DNA of 64,000 bases from Lonicera japonica (GCA_021464415.1 CM038467.1:27521248-27585247); one strand, 5' to 3'. Numbered from the stretch's first letter, positions 37,049-48,245 are shown. The notes: a model not told the origin generated them from the sequence alone. Made by a program: numbers and translations.

Positions 37049-37206
37049 TAACATGTGCCCTTAGGGCACATGTTAAAGTTACTATAAATAAAAATAATAA
37101 AATTAATGAAATATTGTACGAGAATTTGTGCCATATTTAATATATGTTAAGACTTAATTATTTTCAAAAATAAGTACTTAATATGTCGTCTTAGAACACA
37201 CGTTAA
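37049..37206. mobile_element. Small MITE with TAACATGTGCCCTTA end and a terminal hairpin
   Basis: The left end TAACATGTGCCCTTAG pairs with a right end that is the inverse of TTAACGTGTGTTCTAAGA. The left terminus also forms a perfect 11 bp hairpin by itself (37050-37060 with 37064-37074, loop TTA). Related to the element at 23043. Confidence 0.5.
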
Positions 37207-37731
37207 CATGACCCAATTAAAGGTGCCGTAAAAGTCATATATGTGGGCCAAGGTAATTAATTAATTAATTTATGTTCTATTTTAACTCTGAATAATTTAC
37301 GATATATTTACTATTTATAGATAATTATATATATTATAAGTTCCAAAGTCAAATTGAACAAACATTTTATATGCATATGTTTGTAATTCTGTTGACTTGC
37401 CTCCTTTTTCTTAATAATAAATTAAGTGAAGATGAGCTAAGGATCAATTTTATGGCGCTTTCAGGGGAAAAAAGGGGATTATTTTTATGGGATTAATTTA
37501 TTCTTGATTTGTGCCATTTTGTACAAATTTTGTTATACAAACTAATAGGGCAACAATTAGAAAAAAAGAAAAACAATTCATTAAAGGTGTAGCCTCACCA
37601 TTAATTAAGTGTTACAAACCTTTTCTTCTCTGTTGCCAAAAAACCATCTTTCATCTCATTTGGTTAATAAAAACATCTTCGATCCCTCTCCATTAATTTT
37701 TTTTATACCTTGTTTATTTTATAATATTATA
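37207..37731. other. Intergenic, nothing recognised
   Basis: AT-rich sequence between the small MITE and the first Helitron. An open frame at 37511-37696 has no recognisable product. Confidence 0.45.
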
Positions 37732-37926
37732 TCTATATTATAAAACACGATCTTTGACCAAAAAATTTCTCTAAAAAGTAAAATAATGTAATGGTTAAAA
37801 ATACACATGTTTTGGTGTGCATTAGTTCTATACCATTGGATGAGTTTTATACACACATCAAGATGTCACATCAAAGTTAAAATACTCACACCAATAATAT
37901 ACACACAATAAACTCTCACATACTAA

Positions 37927-38479
37927 AGCCATCTTTAGTGGGTAGTGTAAAAGTGTAGTGTAAAAATGTTTATTTAGCCTAGCAATAAATAAAGAAATGC
38001 ACTGGGAAAAAGGTAAATTAGCCTTGCACGATATATGAAGTGTCGGGGTAAATTTTTTTCTCTCCCACGACACATGATGTGTCGTGGCATGTAAAATATA
38101 TTTTTTTCTTTTTTTCTTCTTCCATATTCGAGAGAACCATGCATAAATGTTTTAAGGCTCGCACGACACATGATGTGTCGTGCCATGACAAAATTGTCTC
38201 CCACGACACATCATGTGTCGTGCCATGACAAAAAATTGTCTCCCACGACACATCATGTGTCGTGCCATGACAAAAAATTGTCTCCCACGACACATCATGT
38301 GTTGTGGCAGGTGTTTTTTCATGCCCCGATACATCATGTGTCGGGCGAGCTAAAAAATTGTCGGCCTGGATTTTTACCTTCGCTTTACCTTTTTTTCCAC
38401 TATTTTACGTTTTTAACTTATGCGCTGAGCCACATAAAAACTCAAATTTGGCTTTTTAGCCTATGGGGTGGAGATGGTC
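37927..38479. mobile_element. MITE nested in Helitron copy A
   Basis: The inserted block runs from AGCCATCTTTAGTGGG to TGGGGTGGAGATGGTC, with loosely inverted ends. It is flanked by TAA (37924-37926 and 38480-38482). The matching place in Helitron copy B reads ACATACTAATAATTTTC, the empty site with a single TAA. A 3 bp TAA duplication points to PIF/Harbinger (Tourist-like). It contains the palindromic array 38067-38345. Confidence 0.85.
38067..38345. repeat. Array of ACGACACATSATGTGTCGT palindromes
   Basis: Palindromic 19-mers start at about 38067, 38163, 38203, 38245 and 38287, with a further variant at 38325 and a degenerate one near 38023. The central units are spaced 40-42 bp by a spacer of the type GCCATGACAAAAAATTGTCT. 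The centre is GATG or CATC depending on the unit, so some are perfect palindromes and some have a one-base bulge. Frames of 91-113 codons on both strands here are products of the repeat and not genes. Confidence 0.95.
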
Positions 38480-39251
38480 TAATAATTTTCTCTACATTAA
38501 AAATGACATAACTTAAAATAAAAAAATCAAAATTTAATAAAAAATTAATATTTAAAATCTACTAATCAAGATCAATTAAACAAGATCCATCATGACTATA
38601 TAATTATGCAAAAAAAAAATAAATTATTGTGTAACATTTAAGGAGGTACGTTATGTGTTCGTACATTATTGGTCATCTCAATCTGTCATATTTAAGACGT
38701 ACGTTACGTGGTTGGATTATGATTAAAAGACTCTTTAAAAAATTAAAAACAAATCTGTCCAATTCGGTATACTTTTAGTTTTTTCAACATGAAGATATAT
38801 TAAATTTACGTTTTAGTTGTTCACAACGTTAGACTAGATTAGACAATGAGTTCAAAATAGAACGATTGATTTTGTGGTTACGTAGTTAGATTATGATTAA
38901 AAGAGTGTTTAAAAAATTTAAAACAAGTTGGTTCAATTAATCTGGTATATTTTTAGTTTTTTCAGTATGAAGTTATATTGAACTTACGTTTCAATTGTTC
39001 ACAACGTTAAACTAAATTAGACAATGAGCTTAAAATAGACTGATTGATTTTTTTTGATTTAAATTCGTCACACATTAAATTTTTTATCTTATTATCATTT
39101 TTTTTATTTCACCGTGCCGGATGGCACGGGTATACCGTAGTACTATATATAAAATACGAATAAATTAAGTGTTTTTTCCTTTTACATAAAGACAAATATG
39201 GTCTTGATTTTAAATACAAGATTTTAAGATTTACATTAAAACAAATTCATA

Positions 39252-40101
39252 TCTATATTATAAAACACCATCTTTGACCAAAAAAATTCTCTAAAAAGTA
39301 AAATAATGTAATGGTTAAAAATACACATGTTATGGTGTGCATTAGTTCTATACCATTGGATGAGTTTTATACACACATCAAGACGTCACATTAAAGTTAA
39401 AATACTCACACCAATAATATACACACAATAAACTCTTACATACTAATAATTTTCTCTACATTAAAAATGACATAACTTAAAATAAAAAAATCAAAATTTA
39501 ATAAAAAATTAATATTTAAAATCTACTAATCAAGATCAATTAAACAAGATCCATCATGACTATATAATTATGCAAAAAAAAAAAATTATTGTGTAACATT
39601 TAAGGAGGTACGTTATGCGTTCGTACATTATTGGTCATCTCAATCTGTTATATTTAAGACGTACATTACGTGGTTGGATTATGATTAAAAGACTCTTTAA
39701 AAAATTAAAAACAAATCGGTCCAATTCGGTATACTTTTAGTTTTTTCAACATGAAGATATATTAAATTTACGTTTTAGTTGTTCACAACGTTAGACTAAA
39801 CTAGACAATGAGTTCAAAATAGAACGATTGATTTTGTGGTTACGTAGTTAGATTATGATTAAAAGAGTCTTTAAAAAATTTAAAACAAGTCGGTTCAATT
39901 AATCTAATATATTTTTAGTTTTTTCAGTATGAAGTTATATTGAACTTACGTTTCAATTGTTCACAACGTTAGACTAAACTAGACAATGAGCTTAAAATAG
40001 ACTGATTGATTTTTTTGATTTAAATTCGTCACACATTAATTTTTTTATCTTATTATCATTTTTTTTATTTTACCGTGCCGGATAGTACGGGTATACCCTA
40101 G
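39252..40101 (+). mobile_element. Non-autonomous Helitron, copy B (uninterrupted)
   Basis: The 5' end is TCTATATTATAAAACACCAT preceded by A. The 3' end has the region CCGTGCCGGATAGTACGGG (hairpin weakened by two mismatches against copy A), then CTAG at 40098-40101 followed by T. It is 850 bp, non-coding and highly similar to copy A throughout, and lies 111 bp downstream in the same orientation. Confidence 0.8.
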
Positions 40102-42045
40102 TATATATATATGGAAGGTGGTTTAATACTTGAAAATCTTGGAGAATGAGAGAGATTATTACATTACGTATAGTGTGAGTGAGTGAGTGAGGGTGCAGGT
40201 GCGAAACCTTTTTTTTATTTTTTATTTTTTTTAAGTATATAAAACATACTAATAAATTTAAACATCGACACTTTGAAAGAGGAATATAAAGGTAGAGCAA
40301 ATTATGAAGAAGATATATAAAAGTACACTAAAGTTTAGGAGACGTGATCATATATATATATATATAAGTGCACTAAAATTTGAAGGGATATGAAGGACGT
40401 AACCCCAACTAAACCTCCACCCCCCCCCCCCCCCCCCCCCCCCCCCAACTCAAATCTAGTTTTGTGAGGAGGTGCCTAAAGAGAAAAAGGAAAAAAAAAA
40501 AAAAAAAGGAAGAAAACAAAATTACTTCCTCCGATCTCAAAATCACAATTTTTTATACTTTTTTAAAAAAAAAAAAATATTAAATTCTAACTAATTTACT
40601 TTGAAAAATATAACTAATTTTTTACTATAAAATTAATATATTTATTATGTCCTAAAAATAAGAATATTAATTAAAGATGTACCTAAAAAAACTGTGAAAT
40701 TCTCATTAATTTTAACACAAATTGAAGGAAGTGAAGAGGTACTAACATCAAAATAAAAATGAGAGTTCTATTTTAGCTAGCCCTCGCAAAAGAATGCATC
40801 TATTGTCAAAGCAATTATATTTTTGTCAAATTAAAATATTACTTTTAGAAGTTGTATCATATGCTTCTAAAGTTGCACATTGCTTTAACAATAATATCAT
40901 TTATCACAAAATCTATCAAAAGCTTTAATTTAAAAGTATGTGAAATAATGAAAATGTAACTCGATCAGTTGGAAAAAAAAAGTGGCTTTCCCACCCTCCC
41001 TTACAGTTCAATACTCAAGAACCCAAATTCCATTCTCCCTCTATCTCAAAGTCCATGTGTATGTATGTATATAGATACAAGTGCGGAGGCAATATGGGTC
41101 CGGGTGTGGGGGGCCATGGCCTCACCAGCATTTTTGAGTAATTTTGCTTGAGTCTTTGGATTCCTTTTGTATGGTATGGAAAGCTAGGGGGTTTTATGCA
41201 AATACGAGCATATTCAAGGTAGAAAATTGTATTTAGGTAACTTGGTTAGTGGCGAAGGGTGTAGATGTAATAAACTGTAAGAGTTCAGGGTGAGGATCGG
41301 TAATTAGGTTATTCTGGGTATTAATTTTGTATAAGCTTACCTTCCATTTCACTTGGTCCAGAGAGAGGATTTGTATACTCTTACTTTCTTTTTCTTCTTC
41401 TTCTTCCACAACTCCTTTTCTTCCTTATTTTTTCGTCATTGACAACTCCCTTTTTGCAAATACGTTAATATTGAGATTAATATATGTGTTTGTTGGTTAA
41501 TGAAGTTGATTTAATATTGGCTTAGACAAAATTTGAATCTTATATAATAGGTTGAACATTGAGTTGATAAATATATTTTTACATATATATAATTAATTTT
41601 AGTATATCCCTTTTAACTTTTTAGAAACAGAACGAAGGAGTATTTTAGTAAAGTATCAGAAAGTTCCACTTTTCAAAATATTGGTTCAAGTTATACTCTG
41701 AATATCAATTCCACTCCGTTAAATATAAGTTCATTTGCTCTGAATTTGGCCCCTCCAGAAATCAATTTCTGACTCCGCCCCAGTGTGTATATATATATAT
41801 ACACGGCGGTTCCATATCCATCTATGTTGTTGTAGCCCATGGATATTTTACAAGTACTTTTGGTTTGGACATAGAGAAATAAATTAAACAAGCAAAAATA
41901 TTTACATATAAAAATTTAATAAGTGGCCTTAATTTGTTGACTTGATTGTTGGTAGTGTAGAGTGGTATTCACGCGTCACTTAGTGTATGTGGTGGAATTT
42001 TTTTACTTTTTGGGCAAATCGTTGGATCAACTCATATGCTAGTAG
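40102..42045. other. Upstream region of the NPF gene, no gene seen
   Basis: Contains a 27-base poly-C run (40420-40446), poly-A, a Stowaway-like relic at about 40528-40735 (TTACTTCCTCCGATC at the left, GAAGGAAGTG at the right), and transposon-like phrases at 41090-41150 and 41745-41785 (GGCCCCTCCAGAAATC). The distal promoter of the transporter gene must lie in its right-hand part. Confidence 0.5.
40420..40446. repeat. Poly-C tract, 27 C
   Basis: An uninterrupted cytosine run flanked by CCACC-rich sequence. Such tracts can form i-motif or G-quadruplex structures and are prone to sequencing-length error. Confidence 0.9.
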
Positions 42046-42052
42046 TATAAAT
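42046..42052 (+). promoter_or_regulatory. TATA box of the NPF transporter gene
   Basis: TATAAAT within AGTAGTATAAATACAAACTA, about 330 bp upstream of the start codon. The intervening leader contains two GA-rich tracts (about 42198-42220 and 42347-42374). The placement predicts transcription start near 42076-42082. Confidence 0.6.
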
Positions 42053-42076
42053 ACAAACTAGAGAAGAGGTTACTCC

Positions 42077-42172
42077 ATGCCTCAAATTCAACAAAGAAAG
42101 GAAATAATATATACAACACTTGCAACAAATTACCTTCACGCCTCTTCTCTTTTCTTCCCTTCTTTACACTAA
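42077..42172 (+). other. Possible upstream ORF in the NPF leader (31 codons)
   Basis: ATGCCTCAAATTCAACAAAG opens a frame that closes at TAA 42170-42172, about 200 bp before the main start. The ATG coincides with the TATA-predicted transcription start, so whether it is in the mRNA depends on the exact start site. Confidence 0.3.
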
Positions 42173-42375
42173 CAAACATACTTGTTTGTTTCAACTCTAG
42201 AGAGAGAGAGAGAGAGAGAGGTTTGTTGTGTTGTGCAAACTAATTAATTTGTTAACTACCTAGCTACCTAGCTAGCTAGGATTAGTTGATTAATTTCTCT
42301 CCTTTTCAAAAACAAATACTTGTTTAATTAGAGTGGTACAAAGGGCTAGAGAGAGGAGAGAGAGAGAGAGAGAGA

Positions 42376-45300
42376 ATGGAAATGGAGAGAGGAGAAAGGG
42401 AGTTGTGCTACAACAACAACAACAAATTAGGAGATAATATTTGTGAAGAAGAAGAGAAAACATTTGACTGGAGAGGCAGACCCTCCAATCCTAGCAAGCA
42501 TGGTGGCATGAGAGCTGCTTCTTTTGTCCTTGGTATGTGTACTCTCTCTCTCATTTAGTGAGGATGAATTTCATATCTATAATATTATATAAAAGTTACG
42601 ATGGATTTTAATCGCCAATAAAATTATGTAATTAAATTGCTTATTTTATCATTGCAGTCGTTCGTTATAGTTTCATTCATACTACCATCCTCCTCATCCT
42701 CTCCTATCTCCTCTCTACAAATTTTTTTTTGACAATCTCTTTACATATGTTTTAAAATCTCCTTTTTAAACGATTGCAAGTGCGGGTAATAGTGCACGTA
42801 CTAACTAATTTCCAAAAACAAATTAGCCTTACATCACTAGTGCTTGTTTGTAACAAGTTTTTTGTTTTTTCCTTTCAGAAATTTGGAAATTTACATATGA
42901 AATTTTTAGTTGTTGAGTAATAAAATTCTTCACGTGAATTATGTCCACGTAAACATAAATTCAACAACTTAAAATTTCTAAAGGGACAAGATACCTTTCC
43001 AAAATAAGATGTACTCTGACAATAGTCTCCTTTTCGAAAATCAAATATTTATCAAGTAATATTGATATTGATTTGTTCATGGGTGATTAAAAATAAATTA
43101 AATTAAATTTAAAATAATGTATGTAAATAAATATGTGCAGGGGTGCAAGCATTTGAGATAATGGGGATAGCAGCAGTGGGGAACAATCTAATAACATATG
43201 TGATAAATGAGATGCACTTTCCACTGTCAAAGTCAGCAAACATAGTGACAAATTTCATAGGCACAGTTTTCCTGCTGGCTCTCCTTGGAGGCTACCTCTC
43301 TGATTCTTATCTTGGTTGCTTTTGGACCATGCTCATCTTTGGCTTTGTTGAACTCTCTGTATGTATTATTCTTCTATATACTCTCTCTCTCTCTCTAAAA
43401 TCTCTCTCAACCCATCAAAAATTGTTTCAAATTTTAATATTATTGGTATCTATAAATCAATTTTTTTAAAAGAAAATAGTTTTTTTAAATATTTAAAACT
43501 AAAATAATTTAGTTATTGAAATTTGGTATGCTACGTTAAGAAATAAGACTATTAATTTGAGACATAATTTTTTTTATTATTTTATGTGCGCACAAAATAC
43601 ACAATGTTTTCTATCCTATGATGTTATGAAGTGAATATAAATTTTGACAGTTTCTTTATATTTTTCCCAAAAAGTTAAGTAAAACTTTTTACACAAGTAG
43701 GGCAGTGCTTTAAGTACAAACAAGTAGTACTAAGTAGGCCTATTTTGTTCTTGTGATAGGCTGTAAAATCAGACACATCGTAATCAAAATATAATTCTAC
43801 TGCGGGCCAGGTTATAAGTAATGTTTTGTAAATTTTGTAATTTGAGTGCGGAGAAGTTGTCTTTAATCAACCAGAGAGAAACCTAGTCCAATACAAAAAT
43901 GGATTATTATGTCAATTAGTGATAAACTTAAACTAATTTCCATATATGGGTTTGTAATTTGTTTCACAATTAAACATAATTTAATTTCTCTATGTAAGAA
44001 AAAAAATAAAAATTTTATAAAGACATTCTTGAACTAATTAATTACTAACACTTGGTTTTATCTTATGACCAAATATTTACTAGGGTTTCATCTTACTATC
44101 AGTCCAAGCTCACATTCCCCAGCTAAAGCCACCCAAGTGCAACATGTTGACCAGTGGGGACCAATGTGAAGAAGCAAAGGGGTTCAAGTCCTTAATATTC
44201 TTTGTGGCTCTTTACTTGGTGGCTTTAGGGAGTGGGTGTGTCAAGCCCAACATGATAGCCCATGGTGCTGACCAGTTCAATAGAAATGAACCCAAGCAAG
44301 TAAAGAAGCTCTCCACTTACTTCAATGCTGCTTATTTTGCCTTCTCATTGGGTGAGCTTGTGGCCCTGACGATTCTGGTTTGGATCCAAACCCACTCGGG
44401 TATGGATATCGGGTTCGGAGTCTCAGCAGCTGCAATGGCACTTGGGTTGATATGCTTGGTTTGCGGTACTCTATTATACAGGAACAAGCCTCCTCAAGGA
44501 AGCATTTTGACGCCTATTGCTCAAGTAATTATTTATTATTAAAGCTCTTTTAACCTTCTTTTGTTTTTCTATTTATTGTGGGGCTGGGTGGGGCTGAGTT
44601 GAACCTACCGCATCTTATATAGGAGATTGAGGTTTTGGCCGCTAGGTCAAGGCCTCCTAAGCATATGTGTGTACATGTACATGATTATGGAGGCACCGAA
44701 AAAGTTGTTCGGTCACATACCAACTATATATTAAGTTAGAATATTTGTCGCTAAAAGTTGTCCCACGAATAATTCATAGCATATCTATATTTACATATGG
44801 CTTTGAAACGGACCAGCTCGTTCTTGGACTATCCTGGGATGGAGTTTTGTCGCTAAATTCAATTTGAGTGCATCTAGCACGCGTTGAAATATCAGTAGCT
44901 AAAGGCAGTCTGCGAAAGTAACCATTTTTTCTGAGAGATAGCCTAATATTCCCTGTGTTTCAAATTTGGCATCCATGTTTGACCATATATTTTTTTAAGC
45001 ATATACTATTTTTACATGACCAATGATTAGGAATAAAATTTAATTTTATCAAGAGATTTTATACATTGATTATATCTTAAAAATGTAAATAGATTCTTAA
45101 TTTGAGATAAAAGAATTATATACACATATTGGTGTGTCTGTGTATGTGTGGTGATGGTGGAAGGACCCAAAACTTCGTTTGCATTTGTAGTTTGATTTGT
45201 TTTGTCAATAGGGAGTCTTACTTATTAATTTACTTAACTGACTATTGAAATAATTAATTACTCTCTCCGTCCCACAAAGATAGACTCATTTTTTTTTCAC

Positions 45301-47582
45301 ATAAATTAAGAAACTTCATTTAATGTAATTAGAACCATAAATTTTTTACACATTTTTTCTATTATACCCTTATTTATTGTCCTATAATAAATACATTGGG
45401 TTAAAAGATGAACATACATTTTTTTTATCTTTCCTTTGGAGATAGGTATTTATTAGGTAAAATTAATTATTTTAGAGTTGATAACAATGTAATTAAATAA
45501 GGGTACATTAGGAAAAAAGAAATTTTAGTACATTCTTTAAAAGGCAAGTGACCTATAATTTATGACAGACAAAAAGAGAAAAGTGGACTATCTTTATGGG
45601 ACGAAGGGAGTAATTCGTTTCTTTTAATGTTTTCATTTGGAAAACCATATATATATTTATTAAATGGCTGATTTGTCTAGAATTGGAATCTTTTATGATA
45701 CTTAATTTAGTGTTCTTAACTGTTTGATTCTGCTAATTATGCATGCAATTTTGTTCCCATCTGAAGATTATAATAATTAAATAACAACAGTTGCGTTGAT
45801 GAATAACATAAGAAATTTAATGCACTGAGTGGTCTTGGAAAAAGTTCATTATTATTGTGTCTTCTTGTGAAGGAACATTGCCACATGTTTACTAAATCAT
45901 TTGGTTTTATTACTTAATGTCAATATTATTGAGTGAATTAAATAAAAGAGTACATATATATATATATATATGTATGTAGTGCAAACTGTTGTATATAGAT
46001 CGTACTTTTAACGACAATTTTTTTTTGTTGGAAGGTCGGTCCATGTTAAATCTAAACCATATATATATAATATAAATCTGACAAAAGTACAACACTTATT
46101 TCTTGCTAATTATTTATCGATTATATTTGTCAGGTTTTTGTGGCTGCATTTTTAAAGAGAAAGCTAGTGTGTCCATCTAATGAACAAATGCTTAATGGAA
46201 ACCAAAATAAGATGGGAAATGGTAATGGCACAACCTCCAATGATTTGGGTCACCTTCCAAATACCCAAAGGTTCAGGTAATTTTGTTTCCAACAAAAAAT
46301 TTATCATATAAATCTTTTCATTTTTTATTTTAATTTATATATCAGTACACTATATATACATGACTAGTAGTCTATTACATGCATATATTAATCTACCAAA
46401 ACTTTTTTTGTGGGGGTCTAAATCTTCCGCATTAAAAAAGTTGTATACATGTGGAACTTCTCATTATCAATCTAGGAAATTTAATAATAAGTAAATAAGT
46501 TTTATTTTTGACCCGTCAGCTTTGTTTATATGAAAATCAATATTTTTTTAAAACGTGAGAAAGTCATACACTCGCTCTTAATTTTAGACGGAGAGAGTCA
46601 TTTTTACACAACACCCTTCTCCAAACTAATCATAATCAATCTATCTAGCTAACTATTTTCAATCCAAATTATCAGGTTCTTGGACAAGGCATGCATCAAA
46701 ACTCAAGAATCCAACATCACCCCCAAAGAAAACCCATGGAAGCTATGCACAATAAGCCAAGTACAGCAAGTCAAAACCCTAATCTCAATAGTCCCAATAT
46801 TTGCATGCACAATTATCTTCAACACCGTATTAGCCCAACTCCAGACATTCTCTGTCCAACAAGGAAGCTCAATGAACACCAAACTCACAAATAACTTCAA
46901 CATTCCCCCAGCCTCTCTCCAAGCCATCCCTTACATTATCCTCATTTTTGTCGTCCCCATTTACGACACTTTCTTGGTTCCAATAGCCCGGCGGTTCACT
47001 GGCCACCCCTCGGGAATCGCACCATTGCACCGGATCGGGCTTGGCCTATTCACGGTAACATTCTCGATGGTTTTCGCAGCCCTAATGGAGAGAAAAAGGA
47101 GGGACATAGAGGTTAGTTCAGGCGAAAAAATCTCGATTTTTTGGATCACACCGCAATTCTTGATCTTTGGGGTGTCAGAGATGTTTACAGCCGTTGGATT
47201 GATCGAGTTCTTTTATAAGCAAGATTTGAAGGGGATGCAGTCGTTTTTAACCGCGATTACTTATTGTTCATACTCATTCGGGTTTTATTTAAGCTCGGTG
47301 TTGGTTTCATTGGTGAATAAGATTAGTTCAAGTTCATCAAGCAAGGGGTGGTTGAGTTATAATGACTTGAACAAAGATAGGTTGGATCTTTTCTATTGGG
47401 TTTTGGCTGTGTTGAGCTTCATTAATTTTGGGAATTATTTGTTTTGGGCTAAATGGTATGGTAAAAATGCATCAAATTATGGTGATCAAGAGCGACATGC
47501 CGACCGACGCATGGAAGAATTGCAGTATAACAGTTCCAATTTCAGCAGCGCCAAAATTGCCGGAGACGATAGTGTAGCCTGA
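42376..47582 (+). CDS. NPF4: NRT1/PTR family transporter, NPF4-like (five exons, 621 aa)
   Basis: Exons are 42376-42532, 43141-43358, 44084-44524, 46134-46276 and 46676-47582. GT-AG junctions keep one 1866-base frame ending in TGA. The product is a 12-helix major facilitator protein of the plant NPF/POT family, which moves nitrate, peptides or hormones such as ABA with protons, usually at the plasma membrane or tonoplast. Supporting stretches are HGGMRAASFVLG (42-53), PLSKSANIVTNF in the TM2 region, VALGSGCVKPNMIAHGADQF (171-190, with the conserved Lys179), TFSVQQG, FTAVGLIEFFYKQ, GMQS and LNKDRLDLFYWVLAVLSFINF near the C-terminus. The long polar loop around 290-345 separates the two six-helix halves. 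These stretches best fit subfamily NPF4; the exact member and substrate cannot be told. The TM1 position of the proton-coupling ExxER motif reads QAFEI (55-59), and the TM10-11 loop reads GWLSYNDLN with Ser547. Length is normal for the family. Confidence 0.9.
44560..44670 (-). mobile_element. SINE-like tRNA-derived element in NPF intron 3
   Basis: On the minus strand TTGACCTAGCGGCCAAAACC (A-box-like) is followed by GTAGGTTCAACTCAGCC (B-box-like) at tRNA spacing, with a downstream G/C-rich body. It lies in the intron 44525-46133 of the transporter gene, antisense to it. Confidence 0.5.
45261..45610. mobile_element. Stowaway MITE in NPF intron 3
   Basis: The ends CTCTCTCCGTCCCACAAAGA and the inverse CTATCTTTATGGGACGAAGG (then GAG) are the conserved Stowaway termini. 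A TA TSD lies at 45259-45260 and 45611-45612. It is 350 bp and non-coding, the usual Tc1/mariner-type MITE of plant introns. Confidence 0.9.
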
Positions 47583-48122
47583 CACATCTATATATATATA
47601 TATATGAAATTATGTATGGTTCTCTCAAAGTGTTATATTAAAGATAAGAGAAAAAAGGGTTATAAAAGAAGGCTATGTATGTATAGAAGATGCCATGTTA
47701 GTGGTACCTCTTAAGGGTGGTATCCAGTGAATTGTCTTTTAAATTTATGAAGTTTATTCTAAATGCAAATAAGCTTATTTTGGTTGTATTTTATTTTATC
47801 TTTCTAATTTTTGCTGTTGTAATGATTTTTTTTGTTTCTGAATTGCAAATAGATGTCATGCCGATGAGTAATGCTATGCATTTCAAATTATTTCAAGATG
47901 CATATTAAGAATCCCTCGTATCAATCCCTTATTAGTTACTAAAAATATAGAAACAAACTCGTAAGTAAAACAAACACTCATATTCTATTTTTCTGACGCA
48001 CTTTTTGGACATCACAAAACGTTAATCAAACTATTGGAAAATGCAAAGCACTCCAGCACTGAGGTATTTGTCGTCAAATATATTTTATTTCACATTTTTC
48101 TTCGCTCTTTCTTTCTTTTTTC
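47583..48122 (+). other. NPF 3' UTR and downstream sequence
   Basis: AT-rich sequence after the stop, with a TA microsatellite (47589-47604) and possible polyadenylation signals (AATAAGC at about 47768, ATTAAAGA at about 47637). The exact transcript end is not determined. A 63-codon open frame at 47717-47908 is judged fortuitous. Confidence 0.5.
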
Positions 48123-48245
48123 ATTTTTTTTTTTTTTGAGTTCAATGAGGGGTGGGGGTGGGGATGGGGGAAGGAAAAATCGAACCACTGGCGCCCTAAG
48201 TGATATACCAAACACTCAACTATTTGGGTTAAAGCTCATATCTTA
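48123..48245 (-). mobile_element. SINE with tRNA-derived head and poly-A tail
   Basis: Minus-strand order: GGGTTAAAGCTC-inverse start, A-box-like CAAATAGTTGAGTGTTTGG, B-box GTGGTTCGATTTTTCC about 36 bases on, a C-rich body, and a 14-base A tail (plus-strand T run 48124-48137). The head, body and tail order is that of a plant SINE, and this is the best preserved of the SINE-like elements here. Confidence 0.6.

Larger units (their letters stand above)
37732..39140 (+). mobile_element. Non-autonomous Helitron, copy A, interrupted by a MITE
   Basis: The 5' end is TCTATATTATAAAACACGAT preceded by A. The 3' end carries a perfect 7 bp hairpin (CCGTGCC 39112-39118, loop GGAT, GGCACGG 39123-39129), then terminal GTAG followed by T. 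This matches plant Helitrons (5' TC, hairpin near the 3' end, CTRR-type end, insertion between A and T). Without the nested 553 bp MITE and its duplicated TAA it is about 850 bp. There is no Rep/helicase coding, so it depends on autonomous Helitrons. Confidence 0.8.

Noticed and set aside
37974..38511. Overlapping open frames on both strands over the palindromic array
   Set aside because: They read through a palindromic repeat and encode repeated MSWETIFCHGTTHDV-type peptides on one strand and the mirror on the other. This is a product of the repeat, not a gene.
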